Assembly: GCA_019155205.2 (NCBI GenBank)
Contig: JAHNZQ020003148.1
Coordinates: forward strand, 1,704,581-1,729,393
Direction of reading: 5' to 3'
Length of the DNA: 24,813 nucleotides
Source of the DNA: Gracilaria vermiculophylla
Lineage: Eukaryota; Rhodophyta; Florideophyceae; Gracilariales; Gracilariaceae
The notes beneath the pieces were generated by a model. That model had not been told where the DNA came from and did no database searches. It was given only the letters and a program-made list of their open reading frames with translations. Of this stretch, positions 11,385 through 20,504 are shown piece by piece. Numbering within the stretch: position 1 is the stretch's first letter; each line of letters opens with the position of its first letter. The translations under genes and the position numbers were made by a program.

Positions 11385-12064
11385 TCAATAGTTTATTTTG
11401 CATTCTTTTTGATGTTTAACGCTAATGAAACGTTTTGGCATCAAATTGATGTACTTTTCCACAGTTGAAACTGTTATAGATTTCCAGCAATTTTTAATAC
11501 AGTTTTTGAGTTCAAAAACTGTCTAAAAATGCCTTCCATGCGCATAAACCATCCTCGCCAGCAGTCTTCAAACGTTTTCAATTGGGTTAAAATCTGGTGC
11601 GCGCGCCGGTAACTCTAGAACAGATACTTCAGACTCCTGTAGCCAATTTTTGATTAAAGATGAAGTGTGTATAGGCGCAGTATCCTGTTGAAAAAAGAAA
11701 ATTTCTTCATGAAAACATAAACCAAGCGGTAGAAAATAACTTAATAGAACTTCTTGATATTTTTACGCACTCATGTTTGTTTCAATGAAGGCAATTTCCG
11801 TCAAACCTTTTTTAGAAATACCTGCCCAAACCAATATAGAGCCTGCATCTGAATGCCTGGTATAAAAATCATGACGTTGTTTACGAAGATCGTGCCAATA
11901 AAAATTATAGCAATCTGGTCCGTCCAAATTGAACTTTTTTTCATCATTAAGAATAATATGTTTCCATTTTTTTCTCCATTAGGCTTTTCCAGCACACCTG
12001 AGAATCCTCTTGGGCTTGTGATGGTCTTAAAGAAAGAAAGTGTTTTTCATTTTTTTATATTTTA
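11385..12064 (-). pseudogene. Tc1/mariner (DD34E) transposase pseudogene, gap-truncated
   Basis: Reading the minus strand in one frame gives the C-terminal two thirds of a Tc1-like transposase. In order: HKPKRIL near 12010; WRKKW; NDEKKFNLDGPD with the second catalytic Asp near 11945; YWHDLRK; GSILVWAGISKKG; FQQDTAPIH with an Asp near 11684; then LPARAPDFNPIEN. There are 34 residues between that Asp and the final Glu, which is the Tc1 DD34E spacing. A late MPKR motif precedes the TGA at 11387-11385. Internal in-frame stops (TAA at 12034 and 11981, TAA after the TNMSA motif, TGA where ENVW is expected, and a later TAG) make it non-functional. No frameshift was found. The N-terminal DNA-binding region should lie toward the N gap at 12066. 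Confidence 0.88.
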
Positions 12065-12065
12065 A

Positions 12066-12165
12066 NNNNNNNNNNNNNNNNNNNNNNNNNNNNNNNNNNN
12101 NNNNNNNNNNNNNNNNNNNNNNNNNNNNNNNNNNNNNNNNNNNNNNNNNNNNNNNNNNNNNNNNN
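12066..12165. other. Assembly gap of 100 N
   Basis: Exactly 100 N bases, a conventional length for a gap of unknown size. Sequence on either side should not be assumed adjacent. The transposase relic ends at the left edge. Confidence 0.99.
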
Positions 12166-12442
12166 GAAGTTCGAAATCCACGAGATGGAAATATGTGCGT
12201 AAATTTGGGTTGCATGGGGGTGGGGCCGCTGGGCGCTGCGCGGCCAGCGCCATTTCGAGCCCTCTAACTAGCGTTTAGTGAGCAAAGAACTTCCTCTAAA
12301 TTTGAAACTAGCGAATTGCGGTACTATGGACGGAGAGCAATAGAAAATATGAAAGAGTGATTTCCAAAAAATTTTTTTTTTGCTTGCCAACCACCGCGAA
12401 CTAGCAGAATCTAGCGTTTTCGTAGTTTTTTTGAGTGATTCC

Positions 12443-12772
12443 CTAACAAACTTGCAATCTAGCACCCTTATCTAGCATTCCGAGAACACCGACGCAGTAC
12501 AGTTTTGGCGCACTTTTGGGGGGTAATATGTTATTGAAACGCACTGTATATGCGGAGAGGCGTTCCCGCACAAGACTTGCGTTATATCTTCTGATGAAAT
12601 TCTCCGGGATGTGTCCCATAGGTTCTTTCGTGTCGTCCTTTGAGGTGTACCCGTACCAGGCGACGTAGTACAGTATCCCCACGGGGGTTTATCGGTTGGA
12701 GAGGATATGGTCCACCGGGGAGAAGATATCAGCTTGCGGGGTCATGATGGCGTCTGGAGCATCTATCAATGG
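12443..12772 (-). pseudogene. Chromodomain relic, probably from a chromovirus-type retrotransposon
   Basis: The minus-strand frame from about 12772 contains a recognisable chromodomain between 12715 and about 12575. VDHILSNR, a TAA at 12691-12689, then YYVAWYGY, followed by PENFIRRYN, corresponds to the usual pattern of I-L-x-x-R, Y-L-V-x-W-x-G-Y and a helix ending in F-I-x-x-Y. Two of the three aromatic-cage positions are visible. A chromodomain at the C-terminus of an integrase is typical of Ty3/gypsy chromoviruses, and the region lies among other element relics, so that origin is favoured. No integrase catalytic core was recognised upstream. A host chromodomain gene remnant is the alternative. 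Confidence 0.6.
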
Positions 12773-14391
12773 TCATCCGAAAGGTGTGATGAAGTTTCCT
12801 GTAAACAACCTTGTCGTCACTCCTGAGGTGGTTGGATGAGGACGTCCCGCGCGTGGTCCCTGAGATGGGGTGGCGGGCATTCCTCATAGTAGTGTTCACC
12901 CGAAATATTGGTTTGCGCTTGGTTTTTTGGAACGAACGTTAGCGCTTGGTCCTGACAGGAAACGTTGCTTCGGTGGTACAAATACTGTATGTACGATTTT
13001 GGTACCGCCACTGGACGACCAAGCACTGCGCGTTGTACATGATTAAAATGCGACACTGTCATTTACTGGCTAGATTAAATGCAAATCAAGAATGGCCCCG
13101 AAACCATGCGCAATTATTAAAAACTCTAGATTTACCACCACCGTTTTCGCTTGGTTCTGCTTCGTTTTTGACAAGCGCGTGTCTTGCACGCGGGTGGCAC
13201 GCGTACGGCGTGTGCACTACGTACGTTTGTGAATATGCCGCCATGTTGTGGGTCATAAGGGGTGCTGTGGAGCTGGGTTTTAACCAGGAAACGTCAGTTT
13301 GCGCTTGATAACCAAAACAATGTCCCCCCAGCAAGGTATTTGCCGAAACTAGAGGTAGGAATCTAATAACTGTCATGTTGGGGAACATAAGAAATATTTG
13401 TTTGTGAAAAATCCATCAAGAAGGTGCTCATAGGCATTGTGTATCAATATCACACGTGAGACTGCGTAAGAGAAGTGTAACATTTTCTGTAAGAGTTGTT
13501 AAAGACAGCAAGAACTACAAATAAACAGAGGAAGGAAATATTGGACTCGGATCTTCATGAAAACATGGATATGGGACGCTAGTAAGAAAGTCATGTAGTG
13601 CCCGGGCTGGCAAAGGTGTAAAATACAAAAAAAAATCAAGAATAAGAAAACGTGTAGCAATACTTGGCAAACGGTAAGAAAAAATAGCGTCATTTCTGCC
13701 TTAAGGGAGTTCATAGAAAATGAGAAAGCGTTGTTTTTATAGAGACTATGGTTCTGAGAAGCAGATTGTGCTAGTCACCCAGCGGTCAGGAACTTAAACA
13801 AAAAAAAACTCTGGGGAACGAGGATAAAAAGGAATAGTTGATGATATCAAAAAGCACGTAAAGGAAGTGGCATAGATAGGATTCAGATACGAAAAGAGCG
13901 AAGTAACGAAAAGTGGTGACGAGGGTTGTATACTCGAAAACTGGAATATATAACGATCTACATCGACAGAAGGAATAGTAATGGGAAGAACATAGGACTT
14001 CGAAAAATAATGTTTGCATTCAATTATTTGTAGAAACTTAAAGTTGGAGAAAAAGGGGATGAAAAAGAAGAATTCACGTACTTGGAGGATGTAGAGATTA
14101 TTTTATTAACTTTCACTCCAGCATTCACGAAAATAGTAATCTGGACTAAAAGTATTGGAAGTTTGTTACATCTCACGCAGTTATGCGTTTAGCATGGAAC
14201 GCAATGAACGCAAAGAAATGGAGTACAAGCTTTCTATACACATCTCGTAACGATCACGAGAAGCATAATTTGGAAAGCAACAGCTATCACCATCGTGTAG
14301 CGTATGCGGTCAAGAAGATTCAAAACGAATAGATAGGAGAACAAAGGAACAGTCACATGTTTATCTCAAGTATTGTGGATACAGCAAGTAT
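12773..14391. other. Intergenic region, no supported gene
   Basis: Contains the minus-strand frames 12817-13062 and 13086-13388, which show no recognisable motif. The first could be the integrase-side remainder of the chromodomain element, since a DDKVVYRK-like stretch occurs near 12815 in another frame. From 13.4 to 14.4 kb the sequence is AT-rich and purine-biased on the plus strand, with no gene. Confidence 0.45.
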
Positions 14392-15422
14392 TTAAATAAA
14401 GTCTTTGGTGGATTTGTACCAAGTCGTGAAACCGACGAGATTGGGGACAGTTCTTGGGTCCGATTCATTGAGCCATGAATGGAAAAGGGCGTCTCGCACT
14501 TGGGAAGACCGTGCACCGGAGACATTGGAGCGAATTGTGTTATTGAATGTTGAGTTTTGAGTTTCGGATAAAAGGTTCACAGCGATAGAAGAACACATGT
14601 CAGGAGAAGAGTGCCATAGAACCGATGCAAGTTCTCGCATCGGTATGAATTCACATTCTCGTGTACCAAATGTTTCGGTTGAGATTCTGTTTGCAAACTT
14701 TTTAAGGTAACCCAAGTGGCATTTGTAACAAGTGTTTCGGGCATTTGACTTTTAAGGGAATGTTGCGGCACGGTGTTCCGGCGGAATGCATCGGAAGCAG
14801 CGATTGGCGGCGTAGGAACACGTGTGACTATCCTTTGTATCTGATGTTTGCGGGCAGACGAAGCACGTAATGCATAAGATACGCAAACAACGAGCCAACT
14901 CCTGAATATGTTTCAAAACTTGAGAAGCTCGGAGCACGTTAAGTCAAAAGCACATTGAAGATCATTTGTTTGAGTTGAGCGAGAACCCTCCATTCTCTTG
15001 AGAAGATAATTGATTAATGAACTGGGAAAGTGGGGAAGAAGGTTGAAGCTAAAAACCCGTGGCGGGGTTTAAAACAGCTTATGTTAAGGCTTGCGATTGA
15101 AAAGAGGCATTGGAGATGTTGTGGTTTTCTGAAGGACGCTGAGACATCTGTGTCAACCGACGGATATCCAACGAAGACAGCTGGTTGGAAGATTGCGAGG
15201 AGGCTTTTTGTTCTGGTTGTTGGAGTGGTGGTGGGGTTGGTGAAACGAATTGTCTGGATAGTGTTTTTTGAGTTTACGGTGATTGTGTGGCATTGGGAGA
15301 GAATGGCTTCGAGGCGGCAAAAAGAGTTTTACAGATATCACAGTTCCGAGCGGAAGACATGAATAGACATAGGCCAGGTTCATTTCCATCGAGATTGGCG
15401 TAGAGAGCGTCACGGCGACACA
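14392..15422 (-). pseudogene. RecQ-like helicase gene, copy 3: C-terminal remnant
   Basis: One minus-strand frame, read through stops from 15420 to the TAG/TAA region at 14392, gives the end of the same protein family as the locus at 16.6-20.7 kb. It opens with the RecQ zinc-site signature (CRRDALYANLDG, then C, then RNCDIC). A long Gln/Ser/Pro-rich linker follows, then the cysteine module (CITC, RCFRC, NTCYKCHLGYLKK, FGTREC, PMRELA), and a tail with FHSWLN and WYKS that matches the other copies. In-frame stops lie at 15276, 15081, 15051, 14964, 14946 and 14754 (first base of each), with no frameshift. The helicase core is missing: similarity stops exactly where the tandem repeat array begins at about 15423. 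The linker is longer and more Gln-rich than in the other copies. Confidence 0.75.
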
Positions 15423-16110
15423 ACCCTAGAAATATCCTTTGATATGAGGTAATGGTTTTGGGGTAGTGTATGGAGATCGTGTGTTGTCATAGTAAGTACA
15501 GCAACTATTGAACAGGGCTCGATATAAACGGTTGTTATTTTTCCGGAAATATTTACGGGAACTATTGAACGCACGCGGCAAACGCACAGTTGCGGAAATT
15601 GGTAGGGCAAAATTTGTAGCTGGCTAAATAAGCTCTAGGAATATTCTTTGATATGAGGCAAGGGTTTTAGGGTAGTATATGGGGATCTTGTTTTGTGATA
15701 GTGAGTACAGTGACTATTGAACAGGGCTCGTGATAAACGGTTGTTAATTTTCCGAAAATAATTACGGGAACTATTAAAAGCACGCGGCAAACGCACAATT
15801 GCGGAAATTGGTAGGACAAAATGTGTAGCTCGCTAAATAAGCTCTGTTCAATGGTGCCCGCATAGTAATATCCTAGTAATATTCTTTGAAGTGAGGCAAT
15901 GGTTTTGGGGTAGTGTATAGGGATCGTGTGTGGTCATAGAAAGTACAGCAACCTTTGAACGGGGCTCATGAAAAAAGTTTGTTATTTTTCCGAAAATTTA
16001 TACGGGTGCTATTGGACGCATGCGGCAATTGCACAATTGCCGAATAAGGTATGATAACATGTGCACCTGGCTAAATAAGCTCTGTTGAACGGTGCCCGCC
16101 TAGTGCTCTT
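15423..16110. repeat. Three-unit tandem repeat, about 209-240 bp per unit
   Basis: Units begin near 15432, 15641 and 15879, each marked by ATATYCTTTG then GTGAGG or ATGAGG. Shared later landmarks are TTTTGGGGTAGT, AACGGGGCTC or AACAGGGCTC, GGTTGTTA or TTTGTTA, TTTTTCCG, ACGCGGCAA and GGCTAAATAAGCTCT. Units 2 and 3 carry about 30 extra bases (GGTGCCCG...TAGT) missing from unit 1. Divergence between units is substantial, so the array is not recent. Unit 3 contains a near-perfect palindrome (16023-16042). No coding frame runs through the units. Confidence 0.85.
16023..16042. repeat. Palindrome CGGCAATTG-CA-CAATTGCCG
   Basis: Two perfect 9-base inverted arms flank a 2-base centre in the third tandem unit. 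The equivalent sites in units 1 and 2 (GCGGCAAACGCACAATTGCGG type) are less symmetric. It could be a protein-binding or hairpin site, or chance improvement of a weakly symmetric unit. Confidence 0.7.
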
Positions 16111-16613
16111 CAAAACTGTGGGACGGGGCTCATCCGAAGTATGTTTGTTTTGTATAACTCTGGATGTGACGATCATGGAGGTTGAAATGTGATATGGCAA
16201 TTCTAGGTGGCACTAACCTAAGCAAAATGGAGAACATGTCCCCGAACTGCCTTGTGGACCGCAAATCACAACACACGCAGTTTTTATGCAACACAATTGA
16301 GGTACAAAGCAAAGGACACAAGTCTCCAAGGCCACAACACGAGAATACGATGTATTCTAATACAGAAGGGAGTACGGCCATCATATAACACCCAGCCCAA
16401 GATCAAAATAGCAAAACGGGACATTACGCAAAATTCAAAAAGGACCTGTGCACTCCCAAAAAGCAGCACAATGGTACCTGTCGAAAGAAAAGCCAGGCAG
16501 CAGCAAGCGGGGGCAATACAAAAACCAGTAGTAAATTACAAGTCGGCGAAGTGCACCCCACGGGAATGGTCTCTATTTATTTTATAGGGAACTATAAATT
16601 TTGAGACTGTGTA
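16111..16613. other. Intergenic spacer downstream of helicase copy 1
   Basis: Plus-strand frames here (16182-16388, 16252-16587) are basic and unremarkable. They are not supported as genes. The only functional-looking element is the polyadenylation signal of the minus-strand helicase locus. Confidence 0.4.
16576..16581 (-). promoter_or_regulatory. Polyadenylation signal AATAAA of helicase copy 1
   Basis: TTTATT on the plus strand reads AATAAA on the minus strand, about 33 bases after the final stop (16616-16614) of the copy 1 tail frame. Copy 2 has a similarly placed AATAAA. The paired arrangement supports a polyadenylated transcript reaching past the C-terminal cysteine module. Confidence 0.5.
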
Positions 16614-17327
16614 CTACGTTTTGTTTGCAAACCAGAAAACTAACTTTAGGATACCTGGGAGATCGTTCTCCTCGTTGTTAAGCCACTCTGAGAAGAACGA
16701 ATCCGTGGAGTTGCCGTTGGACTTTTCAGACAGAATTGAAGATTCTTGGTAGCCGTGAAACGTTTTGCATTGTTCATTGTAGAATAACTAGTTGACAATA
16801 TCCATTCTTGACTGCTCCGATTAACGCCACAAAATCTATCCCAGGTCGCGAAGACGCACAAGCATGCAAGTATTACCAAATCCAAATCTTTTCCAGTGCA
16901 CTTTAACGCCTTTCACAAGGGAGGTACCACATCTGTAACAACTACCTTGGGTAACTCGGAGCTTTTTGGGACATACTGAAACTCTATGATGAGTTAAAAA
17001 GCACTGAAAACACCTTCCACGCATCCACGAACAATTGTGATTTTTTCCGGATGTCGGGTTAACCATTCGAACAGTTTGAAAATCAAGAAGGTTACATGGG
17101 TGGCAATCGTGTTCAAAACGACGAAGCAATGATTCACAGACGTCTAGCGTACAGTCAACGCTACTGGCCTCCACTGCTAACGGTCCCTCATGCTTCAGAG
17201 ATATGCTCATCTTCAGAGACTCTTTCCGTGTGGTCAAAGATGTGTGAGACGAAGCACGTACGTTGTTTGGAATAAGAGAGAGGCTGCAGATTTCACACCT
17301 AGGAAAGGAAGAGAGGTGTTCTTGAAT
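16614..17327 (-). pseudogene. C-terminal cysteine module of helicase copy 1, after the stop
   Basis: This continues the 17328-20504 frame beyond its TGA without any frameshift. Visible residues include C..C near 17115, CSWMRGRCFQC, a CP, GSCYRCG, FGNTC and LRDLG. The tail ends FFSEWLN...VFWF and a final TAG at 16616-16614. The same ordered cysteines occur in copies 2 and 3, so the module belongs to the ancestral protein. Further in-frame stops are TAG 16838-16836 (where copy 2 has Trp), TAA 16823-16821 and TAG 16790-16788. The spacing resembles the zinc-knuckle-like ends of fungal RecQ-like proteins (recalled, not searched). It may be untranslated relic sequence, or be reached by read-through or splicing. 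Confidence 0.7.
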
Positions 17328-20300
17328 TCAGTCAGCGGCACTTCCGTTGTCGAGTGCCAAACATATATCACAATTCAAAAATTCCGAGTAAAGGAGACAA
17401 ACACCTGGTTCACTGCCATCCATCCATGAGTAAAGCCAGTTTTTGCGACATAAAACTCTGTTTTCCAGGCATTTCTGTTCTTCTCTCCATTTGTGCATTA
17501 AATCAAAATCCTCTTTTTTTTGCGTCTGCTTAGCCTTGGACTCTAGAAAAAATTCCATAGAACTCCCGAATTCCTTCGTGTACACTGTAACACAAAAAGC
17601 CGGTTTTCCATCCCTACCAGCTCTACCCGCTTCCTGTACGTGATCAGAAAGTGAGGAAGAGCCGCCAACATGCACTACAAGCCTAACATCTGGGGCGTCT
17701 AGACCAGCCCCAAATGCACAAGTGCAAACCATAAGTCTTCTGCGGTTAATTGGACGTGCATCCGAACAAACCTCATCACAATCAGTGCTGTACATCCACG
17801 CATTGTACTTACTGGTTTGCATATCTGGTCCCATACCGGCGTGATACGAAAGTATAGACACCCGCTTTGTAGTTGAAACCTGTGAGGGATCTTTAGCAGA
17901 TAACACCTGTGTCCCATAAATATCTTGAAGAACATCAACCATATTCTGAACATCCATTCTTCTCATAACGTACACCAAAATGCAAAATAAAAAGTTTGGC
18001 GGAAGGTATGAGAGACACTCAGTCAGCTTTCCATCTATTGTATCCATTGCGGATCCCAGCAGCTGGCTGTGACTGCTGCAACATTTTTCTTTGGGGCATC
18101 GACTAATCTCCAGACTGTGTTTGGCGTAGACGACAGAAAAAATCAGATTCTTCCGGACATTAGGTACGCTAAAAACAGTTGAGAATTCAATGCCGTGCTG
18201 TGCTACTAGATCGAAACGCTCAGAAGGTGGAGCGGTTGCAGTAAGAAGAATGCAAGGAATACTCGGCGGAACTTCAAGGAGACAATACCGCAAGTCTCTA
18301 AGGCTGTTGCGGAAAGAAGACCAGGATGCAGTTAGATGAGCTTCATCACCGATGAGACAAGCCTGTCTTTTATCTGAAACCATGCGTTGTATAAGTCTCT
18401 TGAAAGATTGCTCCCTTACGTGCTCGGGGAGAAATACGTAAAGACCGGCACAGTCGTCATGTATGCCACTCATATTCGTGGCAACGTTCAATCCAAAACT
18501 CTCCGCTCTCACTTTCATTTCTCTTGTCAAGGATCGCAGTAGAACGACCAAGACCGTACTGTAACAGATGCGTTCAATAAAGACGGGGAGCAAATAACAG
18601 ATTGTCTTCCCCGCCCATGTTGATATCGCAACCAATACGTTTTCCCTCCTTTTCGCGATTCGAACAACAACCTGGATCTGAACCATAGAACGGAAACGTG
18701 CATTTACACATGAAAACATAGCCTGTAAATGTTTGAGAAATATAGGTAGTTCATGTTCGTAGATGGTTCCCGGTTCATTGGTTGCATTCCTTAGGGAAAT
18801 AGAACCAGTAGTGCGTGTGTGTAGCATAAGGTCAAAACGTTTCGGACTGTACAGCTGATGACGCAAGGCTACGTCTTTTTTCAATTTTTCCGCTGTAATT
18901 TGAATATTTGGTGAGGATGACGGAGGTTTAAACTGTTTTGACGGAGCAAGAACCAAAGAGCCATGGGCTACGAGAAAATCAGTCGTAGCATGAACACCTT
19001 TCCCAACATGTAAATCAGATTCCTTATCATTTTTTGCCTTCCTCCTGATAGAAAGATCTTGACCGCTCACATTTTCTGGAGTGTGCTTTCCAATGATCGC
19101 GGAGAGACCTAGGGACTTATGCCACTCTTTGGACCAAGAGCGGTATGCGCAAATGCTAGACCTTTGAAGCTTTGAACGCTCATCGCGGGATCTTGCATAA
19201 AGACGTTCTGCAATTGCAACGCTGTGACCAGCTTGTACATGTCCTACATGTTGAAACTCGTTGCCAAGTTCTTCGAGTAAAGATGAGGACTTCGCTTGTC
19301 CAACAGAGGTAACCATACCAACTGTAAAAATTCGGTAATCATTGTATCCCAAACGAACCCCGTTTAGGACCAAACGGTTCGATATGATGCTTCGAATATG
19401 TTGTTCGGAAAACGGCTTACCTTTGTTGCTGAAAAGGTAAGACCACTGTACTTCTCTGTAAGCAGATCCGTACAGCACCGAAATCATTGTCACCTCAACG
19501 GGGCGAATCAATGAAATGTAAGAAAGAAGGAGTTCACTTGTCATCGCATCTGGAAAACGAGGAACCGGTTTCGAGAACCCTTTTATATTCCTAGTCTTCA
19601 GCCAAGTGGGGACAATCATGGCCTGGAGCTGGGAAACAAATACGTTTCTCAGACCGTGGGAATCGTTTGACAGACGTAAGGTGGATAGATCCGTTGCACG
19701 TACAGGAGAACTAGAGGATATATGTATGCAGAATAGAAGAAGTTCCTTTACTTCTAGTGCATCACACAGCCAGGCTGATACCTTGGACTTCCACATTGTT
19801 ACTTCACATACATCGACACAGGCACTTGCTAGGCTGGCATCAGAGGAACGTGATACCTCTGGTGTACAAACAAACAAGCCGGGCGGTTGGGATAACGTGG
19901 CAAACACAAACCCGATGTTATCCTTGATACAATTCTTCTTTTTTTCGATAAAGGACATGAAATTACCGCCAGCTGCTTTGTCCTTGAAGTTGTCTTGCAA
20001 GGAGTATAGCATTGTGAAGAAACCATGAAGAAGGCTGGAACCGAGAAGGAGGGACTTGAACATCAAGTTTTGAATATCATTTTGAGCACTTTCAACCAGA
20101 CTGCCAAGGTGTTTGAAAGACAAATGAACATCCTTCACGATACCACAGACTGCATGCTCATAACAAGTCTCAAAGCTGACGCGAATATCTTCATGGTCGA
20201 TGATGCCCATGGGTAAATCGAGTGTAGAACGAACAGATGATGCTGCAGTGTGTTTGTTAAAGGGCGTAAGAGCGGAGCAGAAGTGGAGGGGGAGTCCGGG

Positions 20301-20504
20301 TTGTATTTTAGTTCCAAATCGGGTGGGTAGGTTGGGTGTCCAGCAGTTCGCTTCGTTTTGCCCATACCTCATAAGCGGTTTTGTGAGCATGTTCCGGTGG
20401 AATATTATGCGTTGTTTTGAGAAGATAGCGGAAGGAACGAAAAGACGGGATACCACCCTTACAGGTAACACACATAATGAAAAAACCAACGGAGTGGACG
20501 CCAA
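17328..20504 (-). CDS. Tyrosine-recombinase-like/RecQ helicase fusion protein
   Basis: The frame is open for 1,058 codons. The listed start is TTG, and the first in-frame ATG is codon 39 (20390). Residues about 260-440 match the tyrosine recombinase layout: R269 (PVRATDLSTL), R391 (YNDYR; the usual HxxR has Asn), H427 (QAGHS) and Y436, nine residues on. Residues about 600-1050 form a RecQ-type SF2 helicase: Walker A GKT 632-634, DEAH 720-723, TAT 755-757, FGAGLDAPDVR 931-941, QEAGRAGRDG 957-966, and the zinc site C1019, C1036, C1045, C1048. Expected activities are 3'-5' DNA unwinding and, if the recombinase part is active, strand transfer via Tyr. Walker A is unusual (STWAGKT instead of TGxGKS). 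Stops break the cysteine tail downstream, and a frame change separates the N-terminal finger. Known fungal relatives are subtelomeric helicases. An active gene or a recent pseudogene are both possible. Confidence 0.85.
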   Translation of the reverse strand: MASTPLVFSLCVLPVRVVSRLFVPSAIFSKQRIIFHRNMLTKPLMRYGQNEANCWTPNLPTRFGTKIQPGLPLHFCSALTPFNKHTAASSVRSTLDLPMGIIDHEDIRVSFETCYEHAVCGIVKDVHLSFKHLGSLVESAQNDIQNLMFKSLLLGSSLLHGFFTMLYSLQDNFKDKAAGGNFMSFIEKKKNCIKDNIGFVFATLSQPPGLFVCTPEVSRSSDASLASACVDVCEVTMWKSKVSAWLCDALEVKELLLFCIHISSSSPVRATDLSTLRLSNDSHGLRNVFVSQLQAMIVPTWLKTRNIKGFSKPVPRFPDAMTSELLLSYISLIRPVEVTMISVLYGSAYREVQWSYLFSNKGKPFSEQHIRSIISNRLVLNGVRLGYNDYRIFTVGMVTSVGQAKSSSLLEELGNEFQHVGHVQAGHSVAIAERLYARSRDERSKLQRSSICAYRSWSKEWHKSLGLSAIIGKHTPENVSGQDLSIRRKAKNDKESDLHVGKGVHATTDFLVAHGSLVLAPSKQFKPPSSSPNIQITAEKLKKDVALRHQLYSPKRFDLMLHTRTTGSISLRNATNEPGTIYEHELPIFLKHLQAMFSCVNARFRSMVQIQVVVRIAKRRENVLVAISTWAGKTICYLLPVFIERICYSTVLVVLLRSLTREMKVRAESFGLNVATNMSGIHDDCAGLYVFLPEHVREQSFKRLIQRMVSDKRQACLIGDEAHLTASWSSFRNSLRDLRYCLLEVPPSIPCILLTATAPPSERFDLVAQHGIEFSTVFSVPNVRKNLIFSVVYAKHSLEISRCPKEKCCSSHSQLLGSAMDTIDGKLTECLSYLPPNFLFCILVYVMRRMDVQNMVDVLQDIYGTQVLSAKDPSQVSTTKRVSILSYHAGMGPDMQTSKYNAWMYSTDCDEVCSDARPINRRRLMVCTCAFGAGLDAPDVRLVVHVGGSSSLSDHVQEAGRAGRDGKPAFCVTVYTKEFGSSMEFFLESKAKQTQKKEDFDLMHKWREEQKCLENRVLCRKNWLYSWMDGSEPGVCLLYSEFLNCDICLALDNGSAAD

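Noticed and set aside
13086..13388. Minus-strand 100-codon frame in a GC-rich patch
   Set aside because: No recognisable motif, and overlapping open frames on both strands point to composition rather than coding.
15030..15362. Plus-strand 110-codon frame with hydrophobic centre
   Set aside because: It is the antisense of the Gln/Ser/Pro-rich linker and zinc site of helicase copy 3, where minus-strand homology is clear.
15423..16110. Possible CRISPR-like array
   Set aside because: Whole units of over 200 bases are repeated and diverged, without short constant repeats and unique spacers, in a eukaryotic window.
16252..16587. Plus-strand 111-codon basic frame
   Set aside because: No motif, no good start context, and it overlaps the polyadenylation signal of the helicase locus.
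11385..17330. Reassigned stop codons as an explanation for the in-frame stops
   Set aside because: The 1,058- and 447-codon frames contain no internal stops, all three stop codons are involved, and TAG replaces an expected Trp in one case while TGA does so in another.
19606..20028. Plus-strand 140-codon frame
   Set aside because: Shadow of the 1,058-codon helicase frame on the opposite strand.
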